The notes under the pieces were generated by a model that did not search any database, had not been told where the DNA came from, and worked only from the letters and a program-made list of their open reading frames with translations. Shown in pieces: positions 5,955-14,975 of a stretch of 36,904 nt of DNA; position 1 is the first letter of the stretch; every line of letters starts with the position of its first letter. The DNA comes from Streptomyces sp. MBT65 (GTDB taxonomy: Bacteria > Actinomycetota > Actinomycetes > Streptomycetales > Streptomycetaceae), in assembly GCF_016612545.1 (NCBI RefSeq), contig NZ_JAENRY010000084.1, forward strand, positions 1 through 36,904. The letters are read 5' to 3'. Position numbers and translations under genes: made by a program.

Positions 5955-7496
5955 TCAGGCGACGCGTTCGAGCTTCAGATAGGAGCCGGCGAGCAGGACC
6001 GTTGCGGCGGTGTTGGACGCGTTCTGTGCCCACCGCAGAGTGAGGTTTCCGGCCGTGGTGCTCACGATCAATGCGCCTTGGAAGGTGGTCCCGGTGGTGA
6101 CGCTGAACGTTAGGTCGGTGCCGAGATCCGGGGCGCCAACGCCGTCGTTGTCGGTCCATACCATCGTGGCGCCGGTCGGTGCCGACCAGTCGGCGCGGAA
6201 GCCTCCGCCCCCGTTGGTCCACACGACAACGGCCTCGACGATGTATGTCGCGCTGGCGACCACAGGCAAGATCAGGTGCGTGTCCGCGGCCACCGTGGCG
6301 GTACTGGTGCGGGAGGTGTCCGCGGCCTTGACGATGGCCTGCGTCTGTCCCACGCCCTGAACGATCAGGTTGCCGGTGAACGTCTTGTTGCCGGCAACGG
6401 TCTGGGCTCCGGTGAGCAGGACGGCCGTGCCGGTGGCGACGGCGCCCACGTCGGCCGCGGTGTGGGTGTGAGCGGTCGCCGCGGCGCCGACGTCGGCCGC
6501 GGCGAGGGTGACGGCACCGGTCTTGGTGTTGACGGACGTGACCGGCGCGGCGGCGATGGCGAACACGGTTCCGTCGGACTGGCGCACCTTCAACGCGCCG
6601 CCCTCGGCGTACAGGATCGCCCCGCTTGCCGGGTTGCTGGCGGGCACCGTGGCGGCGTTGGTGATACCCAGCACGCCCACGCCTCCGCCGACATCGGCGC
6701 TTGTGGCTCCGAACTGCACCGAGTTGGCGAGATAGGCGATTGCTGAGGCAACCAGGTTGCCGCTCGGCCCAACTCGGGTGCGCGTGGCGCCGGTTGAGTC
6801 CTGCCATTCGGCGACGTTGTTCGTGCCGTCGCCCTTGACGATCACGCGGCCGGTGAACGTGCCGCCCGTCGCGGGGACGGCCCCGATGTCGGCGGCGGCG
6901 AGAACGACCGCGGCGACGGACTTCCCGTTGACGGACTGCACCACACCCGGGGCGCCCGCTGCTCCCTGGGCGCCCTGTAGTCCCTGCGCGCCGGTCGCCC
7001 CGGCGGTGCCGGTCGCTCCGGTCGCACCTGTGGCGCCCCGTGCTCCGGCCGGGCCGACCAGCGAGGCGAGCCACTGTGTGACCGTGCCGGTGAACCCCTG
7101 CTCGACGGCGACCTCGTACGCGCTGTCGCCTCGTACGGCGACGTAGGTCGGGGTCGAGGGGTTGGTCGGCGCGATGTCGGCGAGGTCGGCCTCGGGCGCC
7201 TCGGCGGGCAGGACGACCTGATAGACGCGGTTCATCGAGACGCCCGCGAGTTGTTCCGCGACTGTGTATGACCAGCTGCTCGGGTTCATGCCGGGGGCGT
7301 CGGTGGCCGGCAGTTCGACGGCGAACGCGCCCGTGGCGTCGAGCGGGACTGTGACGGGCCCGCCGAGGATCACGTCGTACGCGCCGAACGTGATCAGGCT
7401 CGGGGCACGGAAGACGACTTGGCCGGACAGGGGGCGGCCGTCGGGGGACAGGAAACGCCCTGTCACGCGGACGGTGGGGATTCCCTCGGGCAGCAT
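5955..7496 (-). CDS. Tail fibre protein with collagen-like repeats
   Basis: The 513-aa protein starts at ATG 7496, which overlaps the previous stop (TGATG) and has AAGGGGG 5 nt upstream. The N-terminal 140 residues look like a beta-rich attachment domain. A Gly-X-Y run follows (about residues 145-182, GATGATGATG type), as in trimeric phage fibres. The rest is Ala/Thr/Val-rich with fibre-shaft motifs such as GTFTG and AADVGA repeated, and ends in a beta-rich tip (about 380-513). It probably binds the host surface. Confidence 0.88.
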   Translation of the reverse strand: MLPEGIPTVRVTGRFLSPDGRPLSGQVVFRAPSLITFGAYDVILGGPVTVPLDATGAFAVELPATDAPGMNPSSWSYTVAEQLAGVSMNRVYQVVLPAEAPEADLADIAPTNPSTPTYVAVRGDSAYEVAVEQGFTGTVTQWLASLVGPAGARGATGATGATGTAGATGAQGLQGAQGAAGAPGVVQSVNGKSVAAVVLAAADIGAVPATGGTFTGRVIVKGDGTNNVAEWQDSTGATRTRVGPSGNLVASAIAYLANSVQFGATSADVGGGVGVLGITNAATVPASNPASGAILYAEGGALKVRQSDGTVFAIAAAPVTSVNTKTGAVTLAAADVGAAATAHTHTAADVGAVATGTAVLLTGAQTVAGNKTFTGNLIVQGVGQTQAIVKAADTSRTSTATVAADTHLILPVVASATYIVEAVVVWTNGGGGFRADWSAPTGATMVWTDNDGVGAPDLGTDLTFSVTTGTTFQGALIVSTTAGNLTLRWAQNASNTAATVLLAGSYLKLERVA

Positions 7497-8317
7497 CACA
7501 CCCCCTTGTCGGTCGCGGCGGCGATGGCGCCGGGGGCCGCGACGGTGGCGGCGGTGCGTACGGGGGTGTCGGGTGCCTCGTCGGTGGTGAAGGTGTTCCG
7601 GGTGTAGGCGCGGTACATGCGCGTTTCGACGTTCTGCCCGCTGGTCTTGGCGCGGTGGCTCACGTCCCACACGACCGTTTGCAGGAACTCGACTCCGTCG
7701 AGGGGGGCCTCGATGGTGCGCTGTGTCCACGTGTTCGCGGCGACGTCCCACTCGGCGAGCGTCTGCGCGGTGCCGCCGGACGGCGTCATGGTCACCTTGA
7801 CCTGTCCGCCACCGGTCCCGGCGTACGTGAACACGACGATCACAGCGACCGCGTTGTGTGCCGGGCTGGCGCCCCACCACGCGGTGTCGTACGCGGTGCT
7901 GGTGTTGGACTGGCGCGCGGTCGGGTACAGGCCGATGGGCATCCACGGGCGGCCGAGGAACCGTTCGGAGAACGCGTCATCCATCACGAGCACATCGCGG
8001 TTGCCCTGGTCGCGGTTCCACATGCGGATCATCTGACCGGCGCCGGCGGCGTTCTCGTCGCCGACGGTGAGGGCGGCCGTGCCATCCGTGGGGCGTGCGA
8101 TGCCGACCGCCCAGTCTCCTGCGGGGGTCTCGCCGGTCATGAAGATGCGGTTGCCGTTCGGGGCGAGGGCGATCAACCGGCCACCTTCGCCGATCACTAC
8201 GTCACCGTTCAACACCTGGTTGAGCGCGGGCCGCATCTGCGCCCGCCCCCGCAGTTGCCGTACCTCGCGTTCGAGGGCGGCTATCCGGTCAAGCACGTCT
8301 TGCGGGACGTAGGGCAC
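7496..8317 (-). CDS. Minor tail / tail-tip protein (273 aa)
   Basis: I chose GTG 8317, with GGAGGT about 9 nt upstream. Residues about 6-22 form a short coiled coil (DVLDRIAALEREVRQLRG), a common start for trimeric tip proteins. The remainder is beta-rich, Thr/Gly-rich sequence with no recognised catalytic motif. It lies between the tail hub-like protein and the fibre, so a baseplate or fibre-connector role is likely. The family was not identified. Confidence 0.82.
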   Translation of the reverse strand: MPYVPQDVLDRIAALEREVRQLRGRAQMRPALNQVLNGDVVIGEGGRLIALAPNGNRIFMTGETPAGDWAVGIARPTDGTAALTVGDENAAGAGQMIRMWNRDQGNRDVLVMDDAFSERFLGRPWMPIGLYPTARQSNTSTAYDTAWWGASPAHNAVAVIVVFTYAGTGGGQVKVTMTPSGGTAQTLAEWDVAANTWTQRTIEAPLDGVEFLQTVVWDVSHRAKTSGQNVETRMYRAYTRNTFTTDEAPDTPVRTAATVAAPGAIAAATDKGV

Positions 8318-8319
8318 GG

Positions 8320-9417
8320 TTAGGGGACCTCCAAGTACAGGCGGGCAGTCTCGGGGCGGCCTCGCTCGGGCGGGGAGAGAGACAGACCGACGACGCGGTA
8401 CCGGGCGTCGAGGGTGTCGGAGTGCCACATGTCGCGGATGCGGAGCCGCACCGTGGCGCCGAGCAGGGCCGGCGTGATGTTCCCGCCGAGCAAGACCTCG
8501 ACCTCGGGTATCTGCACCGGGTCGCGGGCCGTGGTCCAGTCGGCGCGGGCGTGCGCGTCGAGGGTGGCCTGTTGTTCAACGGTCGTGTAGTCGCTGCTGC
8601 CGTCGAGGCGCGGCCACCCGGCGGCGATATCGGCGTCGTCGACCAGCACGGGCGAGGTAAGCGGGTAACTGTCCTGCGCCTGGTTGCTGTTGATACTGGC
8701 GCCGCGCGACTGCCACGCGTTCGCCTTGGCCGTAGCGTCGACCGGCCACGTGTAGGACAGCACCGCGCCGGGGTGGTCGAGCACGACCTCGGTCGCGCCC
8801 GCGCGGATGACCGGGTGTCCGAGTTGCAGCCGCTTGACCCGGCGGCCGTCGCTGTCGCGGAACGACGCGATGCGCCACTCGAACCCGTCCTCGACGGCGG
8901 CGAGGTCGTCGAGCAGGTCGCCGATGGTGGGCAGGTCGTAGCGCAGGTACGTGCGGTCGCGCAGCACGCCGGATACGGCGATGTCGTACGTGAGGCCGAT
9001 GTTCCCACCGGGGGTGTTCTGCGCGTAGTCGACCAGGCCGCGGGCTATGTCGAGTTGGTCGACCTGCTCGGCGGTCTGCGTGTCGTACAGCAGCCGGCGG
9101 TACAGGTAGCTTTCCCATCCACCGGCCTGAATCTGCGCGCCGAGGAACCCGCGGGCGTCCGAGGCGAGGGCGAGCGTCCACAGGATGCCGCCCCACCAGA
9201 TGTCGCGTCCGCGCTCGACCCACACGGCCGTTCGGCCGGGCACGATCGCCCGGCGGGCCCGCTCGGCAATGGCGCGGTTGGGGATCGGCACGGTGCCGGT
9301 CAGCCGGCCCGTTTTGCCTATGTAGTCGTCGAGGGCGACGCCCTGTACGGGCAGGGCGTCGAGCAGCTGGTCGGATCGTAGATCGCAGAACAGCAGCCGG
9401 TACGGCGGCGCGATCAC
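8320..9417 (-). CDS. Tail protein of the Gp37-like type (365 aa)
   Basis: The protein starts at GTG 9417, overlapping the upstream stop (GTGA). Pattern features such as VPIPNRAIAERARRAIVPGRTAVWVERG, WGGILW and the closing RLYLEVP resemble the siphovirus ReqiPepy6 Gp37-like tail proteins of actinophages, which are probable hub or tail-tip components. The alpha/beta composition has no enzyme motif. It sits two genes after the tape measure, where tail-tip genes are expected. Confidence 0.85.
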   Translation of the reverse strand: MIAPPYRLLFCDLRSDQLLDALPVQGVALDDYIGKTGRLTGTVPIPNRAIAERARRAIVPGRTAVWVERGRDIWWGGILWTLALASDARGFLGAQIQAGGWESYLYRRLLYDTQTAEQVDQLDIARGLVDYAQNTPGGNIGLTYDIAVSGVLRDRTYLRYDLPTIGDLLDDLAAVEDGFEWRIASFRDSDGRRVKRLQLGHPVIRAGATEVVLDHPGAVLSYTWPVDATAKANAWQSRGASINSNQAQDSYPLTSPVLVDDADIAAGWPRLDGSSDYTTVEQQATLDAHARADWTTARDPVQIPEVEVLLGGNITPALLGATVRLRIRDMWHSDTLDARYRVVGLSLSPPERGRPETARLYLEVP

Positions 9418-10466
9418 TGCACGAACTCCACGGTGAGTTGGCCGTCGCGTACGAACACGTCGGTGCCGCCGGTGCTGCCGCTACTGATGTTCCAACCGGG
9501 GATGAGCGTCACCTGTCCGCCCGGGGTGAGGCCGGGGCGGTAGACACGGCGCGAGGCGATGACACGGCCGGACTGTGCGCTGATCCCGTTCGGTCCGCCG
9601 TGGGCTTCGGTGTAGGCGCCGGTCGCCCGCCACGTCATCCACGCGGTTGAGGCGGTCGTCGTGCGGTTGGAGACCTGTCCGCCGATCGTGACGAACACGG
9701 CCCCGGACGGGGGCACGGTGAACGTGAGGCGCGGCCACGCGGCGGCGGTGAAGTCGACGAACGCGCCGGTCTGGTTGAGCGGCGGGTCGGCGGCCTGCGC
9801 GGTCACCACCGGGCGCGTTGGGGTGGCGGGGTACTGCGCCCACGCGCCGGCCGCAGCGTTCCACCGTTCCAGGCCGGCGCCGTTGTCGCGGTACTGGCCG
9901 TCGTACGAACCGTTGAAGGCGAGGCCGTACCCGCGCGGGATGATGCCGCCGTAAGCGGAGGTGAAGCGGCGCCGGTCGCCGAGGGCGGACGACCAGGGGA
10001 TACCGCCCGTGCCCGCCGAGGCGCCCGGGGGAACGGTCACGTCCCACAGGCGCAGACAGGCAGAGGGCATGCTCGGCGCGGTCGGGGTCGCCGACCCCGT
10101 GCCGCGGATGATCTCGACGGTGGCGAGGTTCTGGCCGGCCTGGTCGAACAACTGGTCGTACACGCGCACGGCGACGGAGTCGATACGGGCGAACTGCGCC
10201 TCGCCGTCGGTGAACGTGAGGGTTACGGGGGCGTCGACCGACACGGGGTAGGCGCCCTGTGCGTCGGTGCCCTGCACCAGAGCGCGGCCGGTGCCGATCT
10301 GTACGGACATCGCCCCCGCGCTGGTCGCGGCGAACGGGTTCCCGCCGGCGATCACGCCGTCGCGGGTGCGCATCTCCGACTCGGGCGCGTAGGTGCCCAC
10401 AGGGGTGAGGCGGGTGTCTTCTCGGGTCTGCCCGTTGGGCAGCAGCCATGCCGAACGCACGGACAC
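9414..10466 (-). CDS. Tail-tip / baseplate protein (350 aa)
   Basis: GTG 10466 has AGGAG about 9 nt upstream. The N-terminus (about 1-160) resembles other actinophage minor tail proteins (TREDTRLTP, GGNPFA, VYDQ). The C-terminal half (about 210-350) is a beta-rich, possibly jelly-roll domain (PRLTFTVPPSGAVFVTIGG) that could bind carbohydrate. It may help receptor recognition, but this is inference. Confidence 0.82.
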   Translation of the reverse strand: MSVRSAWLLPNGQTREDTRLTPVGTYAPESEMRTRDGVIAGGNPFAATSAGAMSVQIGTGRALVQGTDAQGAYPVSVDAPVTLTFTDGEAQFARIDSVAVRVYDQLFDQAGQNLATVEIIRGTGSATPTAPSMPSACLRLWDVTVPPGASAGTGGIPWSSALGDRRRFTSAYGGIIPRGYGLAFNGSYDGQYRDNGAGLERWNAAAGAWAQYPATPTRPVVTAQAADPPLNQTGAFVDFTAAAWPRLTFTVPPSGAVFVTIGGQVSNRTTTASTAWMTWRATGAYTEAHGGPNGISAQSGRVIASRRVYRPGLTPGGQVTLIPGWNISSGSTGGTDVFVRDGQLTVEFVQ

Positions 10467-10479
10467 AGGCGGGGACTCC

Positions 10480-11367
10480 TTACCAGTAGGCCGAGCGGTA
10501 GCGCACGGTCGCCGACGCCGTCGGGTCGTTGCTGCCGGGCGCGGCGCGGAAGATCAGGGATGAGATGCCGGGCGCGAGCGTGAACGTCTGCTCGGGCACT
10601 GAGCGGCTGGTCGCGGTGTAGATCCGCGAGGCGGTGCCGTTGAGGACGACCGTCCCGGCGAGGGTGTCGACGGCGAGCACGTCGCCGGCGGCGAGGGGAA
10701 TGTCGTACTCGATCGCGTCGCCCGTATTGAGGTTGGTCAACGACGGACGGGTCACCGGGCCCCGGAACTCAACGACCGGATGCGTCTCGGCTCCACCGAG
10801 GTTCGTCGCCGACAGGGCGCCGGTACTGCCCGGGTTGCCGAACGGGAGCGGCCACGACAACGGCCACGACAGACCGGCCTCGGACATGGGCAGGGTCGCC
10901 GACACGGTGCGCTCGGCGAGTTCGTACCGGCGCGGGTCGGTCGCCTGAAACTCGATCGCCCCGCCCGTGATCGTGCCGAGGCGGTACCCGAGGCCGGCGG
11001 GGACCGCCCGGCGGGTGGCGCGCGCGTACGCGAGCAGGGGCCCGCGCTCGTCGAGCCACACGACGAGCGGCCGTTCGTCCTCGACCGGCACCGTGCCCGC
11101 GCCGAGGGCAGCGACAACCGCGCCGATCGTGGCGCGAGGGGCCCGCACGAGCAGACCGTCGAGGGTGACCGTCCGGGCCTGCGCGAGCAGCCGGCCAGGG
11201 AACGCGCCGTGCGCGTCCGACCGCGCCACGGTCCCGGAGTCGAGGGCGGGAAGGTCTTCCCAACCACCGATCGAACGCCACCCGTAGGGGGTGCCGGGGC
11301 CGAGCAGCAGGTCGCCGTACTGCACGTGCCCGGGGCGGGTCACCTGGTCACCAGCGGCCACGGTCAC
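10480..11367 (-). CDS. Distal tail (Dit)-like protein (295 aa)
   Basis: This is the first gene after the tape measure, the standard place for Dit. It is beta-rich, with a central segment (LDGLLVRAPRATIGAVVAAL) and TDPRRYEL, typical of phage tail-component proteins of this class. The C-terminal 130 residues look like a galectin-type beta domain (HPVVEFRGPVTRPSLTNL). GTG 11367 overlaps the tape measure stop (GTGA). GTG 11361 is also possible, with GAGGGG 6 nt before it. It probably forms the ring joining tube to tip. Confidence 0.84.
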   Translation of the reverse strand: MTVAAGDQVTRPGHVQYGDLLLGPGTPYGWRSIGGWEDLPALDSGTVARSDAHGAFPGRLLAQARTVTLDGLLVRAPRATIGAVVAALGAGTVPVEDERPLVVWLDERGPLLAYARATRRAVPAGLGYRLGTITGGAIEFQATDPRRYELAERTVSATLPMSEAGLSWPLSWPLPFGNPGSTGALSATNLGGAETHPVVEFRGPVTRPSLTNLNTGDAIEYDIPLAAGDVLAVDTLAGTVVLNGTASRIYTATSRSVPEQTFTLAPGISSLIFRAAPGSNDPTASATVRYRSAYW

Positions 11368-13763
11368 CCCCTCGCCTTGGCCAGCCACGCGAGCGCGCGG
11401 GCGTTGTCATCGGGGGTGCCGTTCTCGGCGGCGTGCCAGTGCTCGACGTGCACCGCCGGACCCGTCGAGGCCGCGGCGAACGGGGAGCCGTACGCGCCCC
11501 CACCCGCGCCGGCGAAAGCGGGAACGGCGGGCGGGGTGACCAGCGTTGACATCACGCGGTCGAGGGCGCCCTGTCCGGATCGGATACCGGCGACGACACC
11601 GGCCGGAATCCACCGGCCGACCTCGCGCGCCATGACCTTGGAAGGGCTCCCGATTCCGAGTGCCTTTGCGATCGGCCCCGGAATCATGTTCTTCGCGAAA
11701 GAGATCAACTGCGACCGCAGCCAACTACCCATGGACTGAACGCCCTTGAGCAGGCCACGAACCAGATCGATTCCCTTGTCGTAGAGCAGATCCTTAAGAC
11801 TGCCGAGGGCAGACGATATGCGCCCCGGAAGTCCCCTCACCCAATTGACAAGTTCAGTCGCCTTGGTGACCGTGCCATCTTTGATGCTCTGCCAATGCTT
11901 GATGACCAGGCCCGCAAGGGTCCAGTTCAAAAAGAAGCTGATGAGCTTCTGGGGCAGGCCCTTGACGAATGCCACAACGGCATTCCAGACGTTCAGGGTT
12001 CCTGTCTTTATCGCATCCCAATGCGAAATGACAATGCCGACGATCGTCCATTTAAGGAACAGGTCTAGAAGGAACTGACCAATTTCCTTGATCTTGTTCC
12101 AAATCCAGTCCCACGCCTGCGTGGTGTATTTGACGATCGAATCCCAGTTGGCGACGATCAGCGCGACCAGGCCGACAACGGCGGCGATCACCAGGGCGAC
12201 CGGGCCCATGCTGATCAACCACGCCGCGGCCATGCGCGCGGCCTGGATCATGGACTGTGCGCCCATGAGGACCCACGCGCCGACCACACGGGCCGCGGTG
12301 GCTACCGCGCCGGCGCCCTGGGCGATCCAGCCGGCGAGGATCGTCGCGTTCGCGGCGAGGAACGACGCGGTGGCGCCCGCTCCGGCCGCACTCTGTGCGA
12401 TCCAGCCGGCTACGACGGCCGTCGAGGTGGACCACGCCTGTACGGCGAGGGCGACCAGCGTCGGCAGGAAAAACGTGGTGATCAGAACGGCGGCGGTCCT
12501 GAACTCCGTTGAGTGGTCGGAGACGAATCCGGCCGCGGCTGCAACGCCCTTGCCGAACTTGAGGGCGTAGTCGGCGCCGGTCGTGAGCGCGGGTACGACG
12601 TAGTCGCCCATGACGTTCACGAGCGTCTGCATGGCGCCGCGCTTGAATTCCTCGAACTTGGTCGCGGCGTTGTCGCGCATCGCGTCGCCCGCGGCGTCGG
12701 TGGCGCCCTTGACCTTGCCGAGGGCACCGACGGCGGCGCTCGGGTCGATGTTCATCAGGGCCCGCGACAGGTCTTCGGACTGCGTGCCGAGCAGCTGCTG
12801 AGAAAGGCGGAAACGCTCGGTGGGGTCCTTTACCGCCCGTAGCCGGTCGGTGATGGTGTCCAGTGCCGCCCTTGCCTGCGGCCCGCCCTTGGCGAATGCC
12901 GCGGCCATCTGGTCGGCATTCAGGCCGAGTGCCTTAAGCCCCTCGGCGCCGCTGCCGTCCTTGACCCTGATGTTCAGTTCTTTGAGCGCGTCGGCGACGA
13001 TATCGGCGTCGCGCGCGCCGCCCTGCAATCCCTGTTGCAGGATGCCCATGGACGTCTGGGCGTCGAGGCCGAGGTCGCGGAACTGCGTCGGGTATTCCGC
13101 GTAGGTGTCGAGCAGATCCTCGGCGACGTTCACGCCGTTCTGCGTGCCCTTGACCAATACGTCGAGGGCTTCCTCGGCGGAATCGGCAATGCCCGTCTTG
13201 AGCATGGACCCGACGGCGCGCGTGACCTTGCCGACGTCCTCGCCCATGACGGCGGCCGTGTCGGCGACCTGCTTTCCCAGGGTCTCGACCTGGGTCTGTG
13301 TGGCTTCTGGGGGCAGCAGGCCGTTTCGGGCAATGCCCTTGATGGCCTCGACGCCTTCCTCGACCGAGTCGACGATCGCGCCGGCGTACAGGTCGCCCGC
13401 GGCCTTGCCGTACTTCTTGGCTACGGGTCCGGTCGTGCCGAGTTGGGCCTGTAGCTGGCCGGGGATCTTGCCCTGTTCGAGGGCCTGCCCGACTCCCGTC
13501 ATGAGGGCGGCGCCGATACCGGCGCCGAGGGCGGCCCATCCGAACGCCTTCAACGCCCCGGCGCCCTCGCCGGCGGCGCGGTCGCTGCCGTCGGCCATGC
13601 CCTCGCCGAGCGCGTCGCCCGCCTGCTGCCCGGCGCTGTCGGCGTCGGTGACCAGCCGTAGGCCGGTCGCGTGCATCCGGTCCTCGGTGCGCTGCATGCC
13701 CGCGGCGGCCGGACGGTCGTCGACATCGATCGTGGCGAGCAGTTCGCCGACGGTCAGTGCCAC
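11364..13763 (-). CDS. Tape measure protein (799 aa)
   Basis: It is the longest protein in the window and lies directly after the tail chaperones. The N-terminal half is Ala/Gly/Asp-rich and helical, with PhageMin_Tail-like features. The centre (about 400-540) has several hydrophobic helices that could enter the host membrane. Residues about 545-640 contain two related units of about 42 aa (KWTIVGIVISHWDAIKTGT and NWTLAGLVIKHWQSIKDGT), with an earlier divergent one. It ends with a Pro/Gly-rich tail. GGAGGTG lies about 8 nt before GTG 13763. The 3' half (about 11640-12130) is visibly less GC-rich than its surroundings. Confidence 0.95.
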   Translation of the reverse strand: MALTVGELLATIDVDDRPAAAGMQRTEDRMHATGLRLVTDADSAGQQAGDALGEGMADGSDRAAGEGAGALKAFGWAALGAGIGAALMTGVGQALEQGKIPGQLQAQLGTTGPVAKKYGKAAGDLYAGAIVDSVEEGVEAIKGIARNGLLPPEATQTQVETLGKQVADTAAVMGEDVGKVTRAVGSMLKTGIADSAEEALDVLVKGTQNGVNVAEDLLDTYAEYPTQFRDLGLDAQTSMGILQQGLQGGARDADIVADALKELNIRVKDGSGAEGLKALGLNADQMAAAFAKGGPQARAALDTITDRLRAVKDPTERFRLSQQLLGTQSEDLSRALMNIDPSAAVGALGKVKGATDAAGDAMRDNAATKFEEFKRGAMQTLVNVMGDYVVPALTTGADYALKFGKGVAAAAGFVSDHSTEFRTAAVLITTFFLPTLVALAVQAWSTSTAVVAGWIAQSAAGAGATASFLAANATILAGWIAQGAGAVATAARVVGAWVLMGAQSMIQAARMAAAWLISMGPVALVIAAVVGLVALIVANWDSIVKYTTQAWDWIWNKIKEIGQFLLDLFLKWTIVGIVISHWDAIKTGTLNVWNAVVAFVKGLPQKLISFFLNWTLAGLVIKHWQSIKDGTVTKATELVNWVRGLPGRISSALGSLKDLLYDKGIDLVRGLLKGVQSMGSWLRSQLISFAKNMIPGPIAKALGIGSPSKVMAREVGRWIPAGVVAGIRSGQGALDRVMSTLVTPPAVPAFAGAGGGAYGSPFAAASTGPAVHVEHWHAAENGTPDDNARALAWLAKARG

Positions 13764-13814
13764 GCCGGATCACCTCCCGTCGGGGGTCATCCGGCGTGCT
13801 CGCCGGTCGAGTGG

Positions 13815-14494
13815 CTACTCGGCGGGGATACCGGTGATAGCCGCGATCTCGGCGGGGTTGGTCACCTTGCGGGGCGTGCGCGACCAGGCGCGGGCGAACC
13901 GTGACTCGCCGGACAGCCCGGCGACCAGGGCCAGAAACCGGCGGGTGGACAGGGCGGCGAGGTCACGGGCGGCGAGGCCGTACTCGCGGGCGAGGTCGCC
14001 CTCGACGGCGGTCCAGTTGATCAGGACCGAACGCCAGAACTGCGCCCCTTCTTCGTCGTCTTCTTCGGGCCCGCCCTGCGCGCCGCCCTGTTCGGCGCGG
14101 CGGCTTTTCCCGCTTCCTGCTGCTCGTACAGCTGGGCGGCGCGCTGCATGGTGCAGCTGCCGGGGCGGCGGATGTTGGCGGCCGAGTAGATGAGCACCAC
14201 GCCGAGTTGCCGGTCGGTCATACCGTGTTCGGCCCACGTGTCGAGGACGTCGAGGCCGTACAGGGTGGCGAGCATCTTCCGCACGTCGTCGGCGTTGCTG
14301 GACGTCTGTACGCGCTCCATCTGCAACGTGAACATGAGCGGCAGGGACTCGGGGAGCTGGTAGCCGGTGCCGTACAGGGTGAGGGACTGCCGGGGGCGGG
14401 TGGCGGACTCCTCGGCGAAAAACGCGTCGAAGTCTGCTGGGCCCGCGCCGTCGGCGAGCTGCTGCTCGTCGAGGTCGAGGTCGTGCTCGGTCAC
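13815..14494 (-). CDS. Tail assembly chaperone GT, made by -1 frameshift (226 aa)
   Basis: This product begins at the same GTG (14494) as the shorter chaperone. It shifts back one base at the slippery heptamer GGGCCCG (14066-14072) and continues in the -1 frame to the stop at 13815. The 0 frame reads GGC CCG; after slipping, the same tRNAs pair with GGG CCC. The extension adds 83 residues (EEDDEEGAQFW at its start, TGIPAE at its end). G/GT pairs between the major tail protein and the tape measure are a hallmark of siphoviruses, and both guide tail-tube assembly. The extension has no good start of its own. Confidence 0.88.
14021..14494 (-). CDS. Tail assembly chaperone G (157 aa)
   Basis: The zero-frame product ends in a basic tail (PKKTTKKGRS). 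The GTG start overlaps the major tail protein stop (GTGA). The helical protein with an acidic N-terminus (EHDLDLDEQQ) is found at the position of lambda gpG. It is expected to be made in excess over the frameshifted GT form and to bind tail tube and tape measure subunits during assembly. Confidence 0.9.
   Translation of the reverse strand: MTEHDLDLDEQQLADGAGPADFDAFFAEESATRPRQSLTLYGTGYQLPESLPLMFTLQMERVQTSSNADDVRKMLATLYGLDVLDTWAEHGMTDRQLGVVLIYSAANIRRPGSCTMQRAAQLYEQQEAGKAAAPNRAARRAGPKKTTKKGRSSGVRS
14066..14072 (-). promoter_or_regulatory. Programmed -1 frameshift slippery heptamer GGGCCCG
   Basis: On the minus strand the heptamer fits X XXY YYZ exactly in the chaperone reading frame (codons GGC, CCG). 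A repeated AAG/ACG stretch and the zero-frame stop 43 nt further on follow it. The downstream open frame in -1 continues 83 codons to 13815. Confidence 0.85.
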
Positions 14495-14964
14495 GGGCTC
14501 ACCACCGGTTCCTTGGTCGCGGTGCCGCACTTGGTCATGGTGGCCGACCAACTCGTCTTGTCGTTGTTGCCTCCGCCCTGCTCGCCGGGCGTCACGGTGG
14601 AGTCCCACACGACCCACTGCGTCTGTGTCTCGTGGCGCCACCTGATCCGGTTGCGGGACTCGAACCCGAGGCGGTTCGTCCACTCGTGATCGATGTACGC
14701 CTGTCCGGCGTCCTGGGCCTTGGTCGTCTTGTCGATGCGGTACTGACCCTCGACGGCGAGCGAGGCGCCGCGCTGCATGACGTCCTGTTCGTACTGGCCG
14801 TCGGACTCGAACACGGTCGTGTCGACGGTTTCCTCGTTCTCCCCGGGGGAGTGCGTGAAGGTGTTGACGCCGGCGATCGGAAGCCACGTGTCCGTGGGCG
14901 CGGTCGCGTCCTCGACCTCGAACAGCCATCCGCGGGCGTCAATGGGCCGGCTGCTGCCTGCCAT
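14491..14964 (-). CDS. Major tail (tube) protein (157 aa)
   Basis: ATG 14964 has a perfect AAGGAG 8 nt upstream, one of the strongest sites in the window, as expected for a major virion protein. The sequence is beta-rich and of the size and position of siphovirus tube subunits, with a central TVDTTVFESDGQYEQ segment. It lies between the tail terminator and the chaperones. Confidence 0.88.
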   Translation of the reverse strand: MAGSSRPIDARGWLFEVEDATAPTDTWLPIAGVNTFTHSPGENEETVDTTVFESDGQYEQDVMQRGASLAVEGQYRIDKTTKAQDAGQAYIDHEWTNRLGFESRNRIRWRHETQTQWVVWDSTVTPGEQGGGNNDKTSWSATMTKCGTATKEPVVSP

Positions 14965-14975
14965 GCGGGTACTCC

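Noticed and set aside
6940..7060. Short tandem pattern that might be a CRISPR or tandem-repeat locus
   Set aside because: It encodes the Gly-X-Y collagen-like part of the tail fibre; there are no spacer-repeat units.
13815..14237. Independent gene for the second chaperone frame, starting at 14237
   Set aside because: The first 50 residues before the shift are off-frame Arg/Pro/His-rich sequence. The real product is the -1 frameshift extension.
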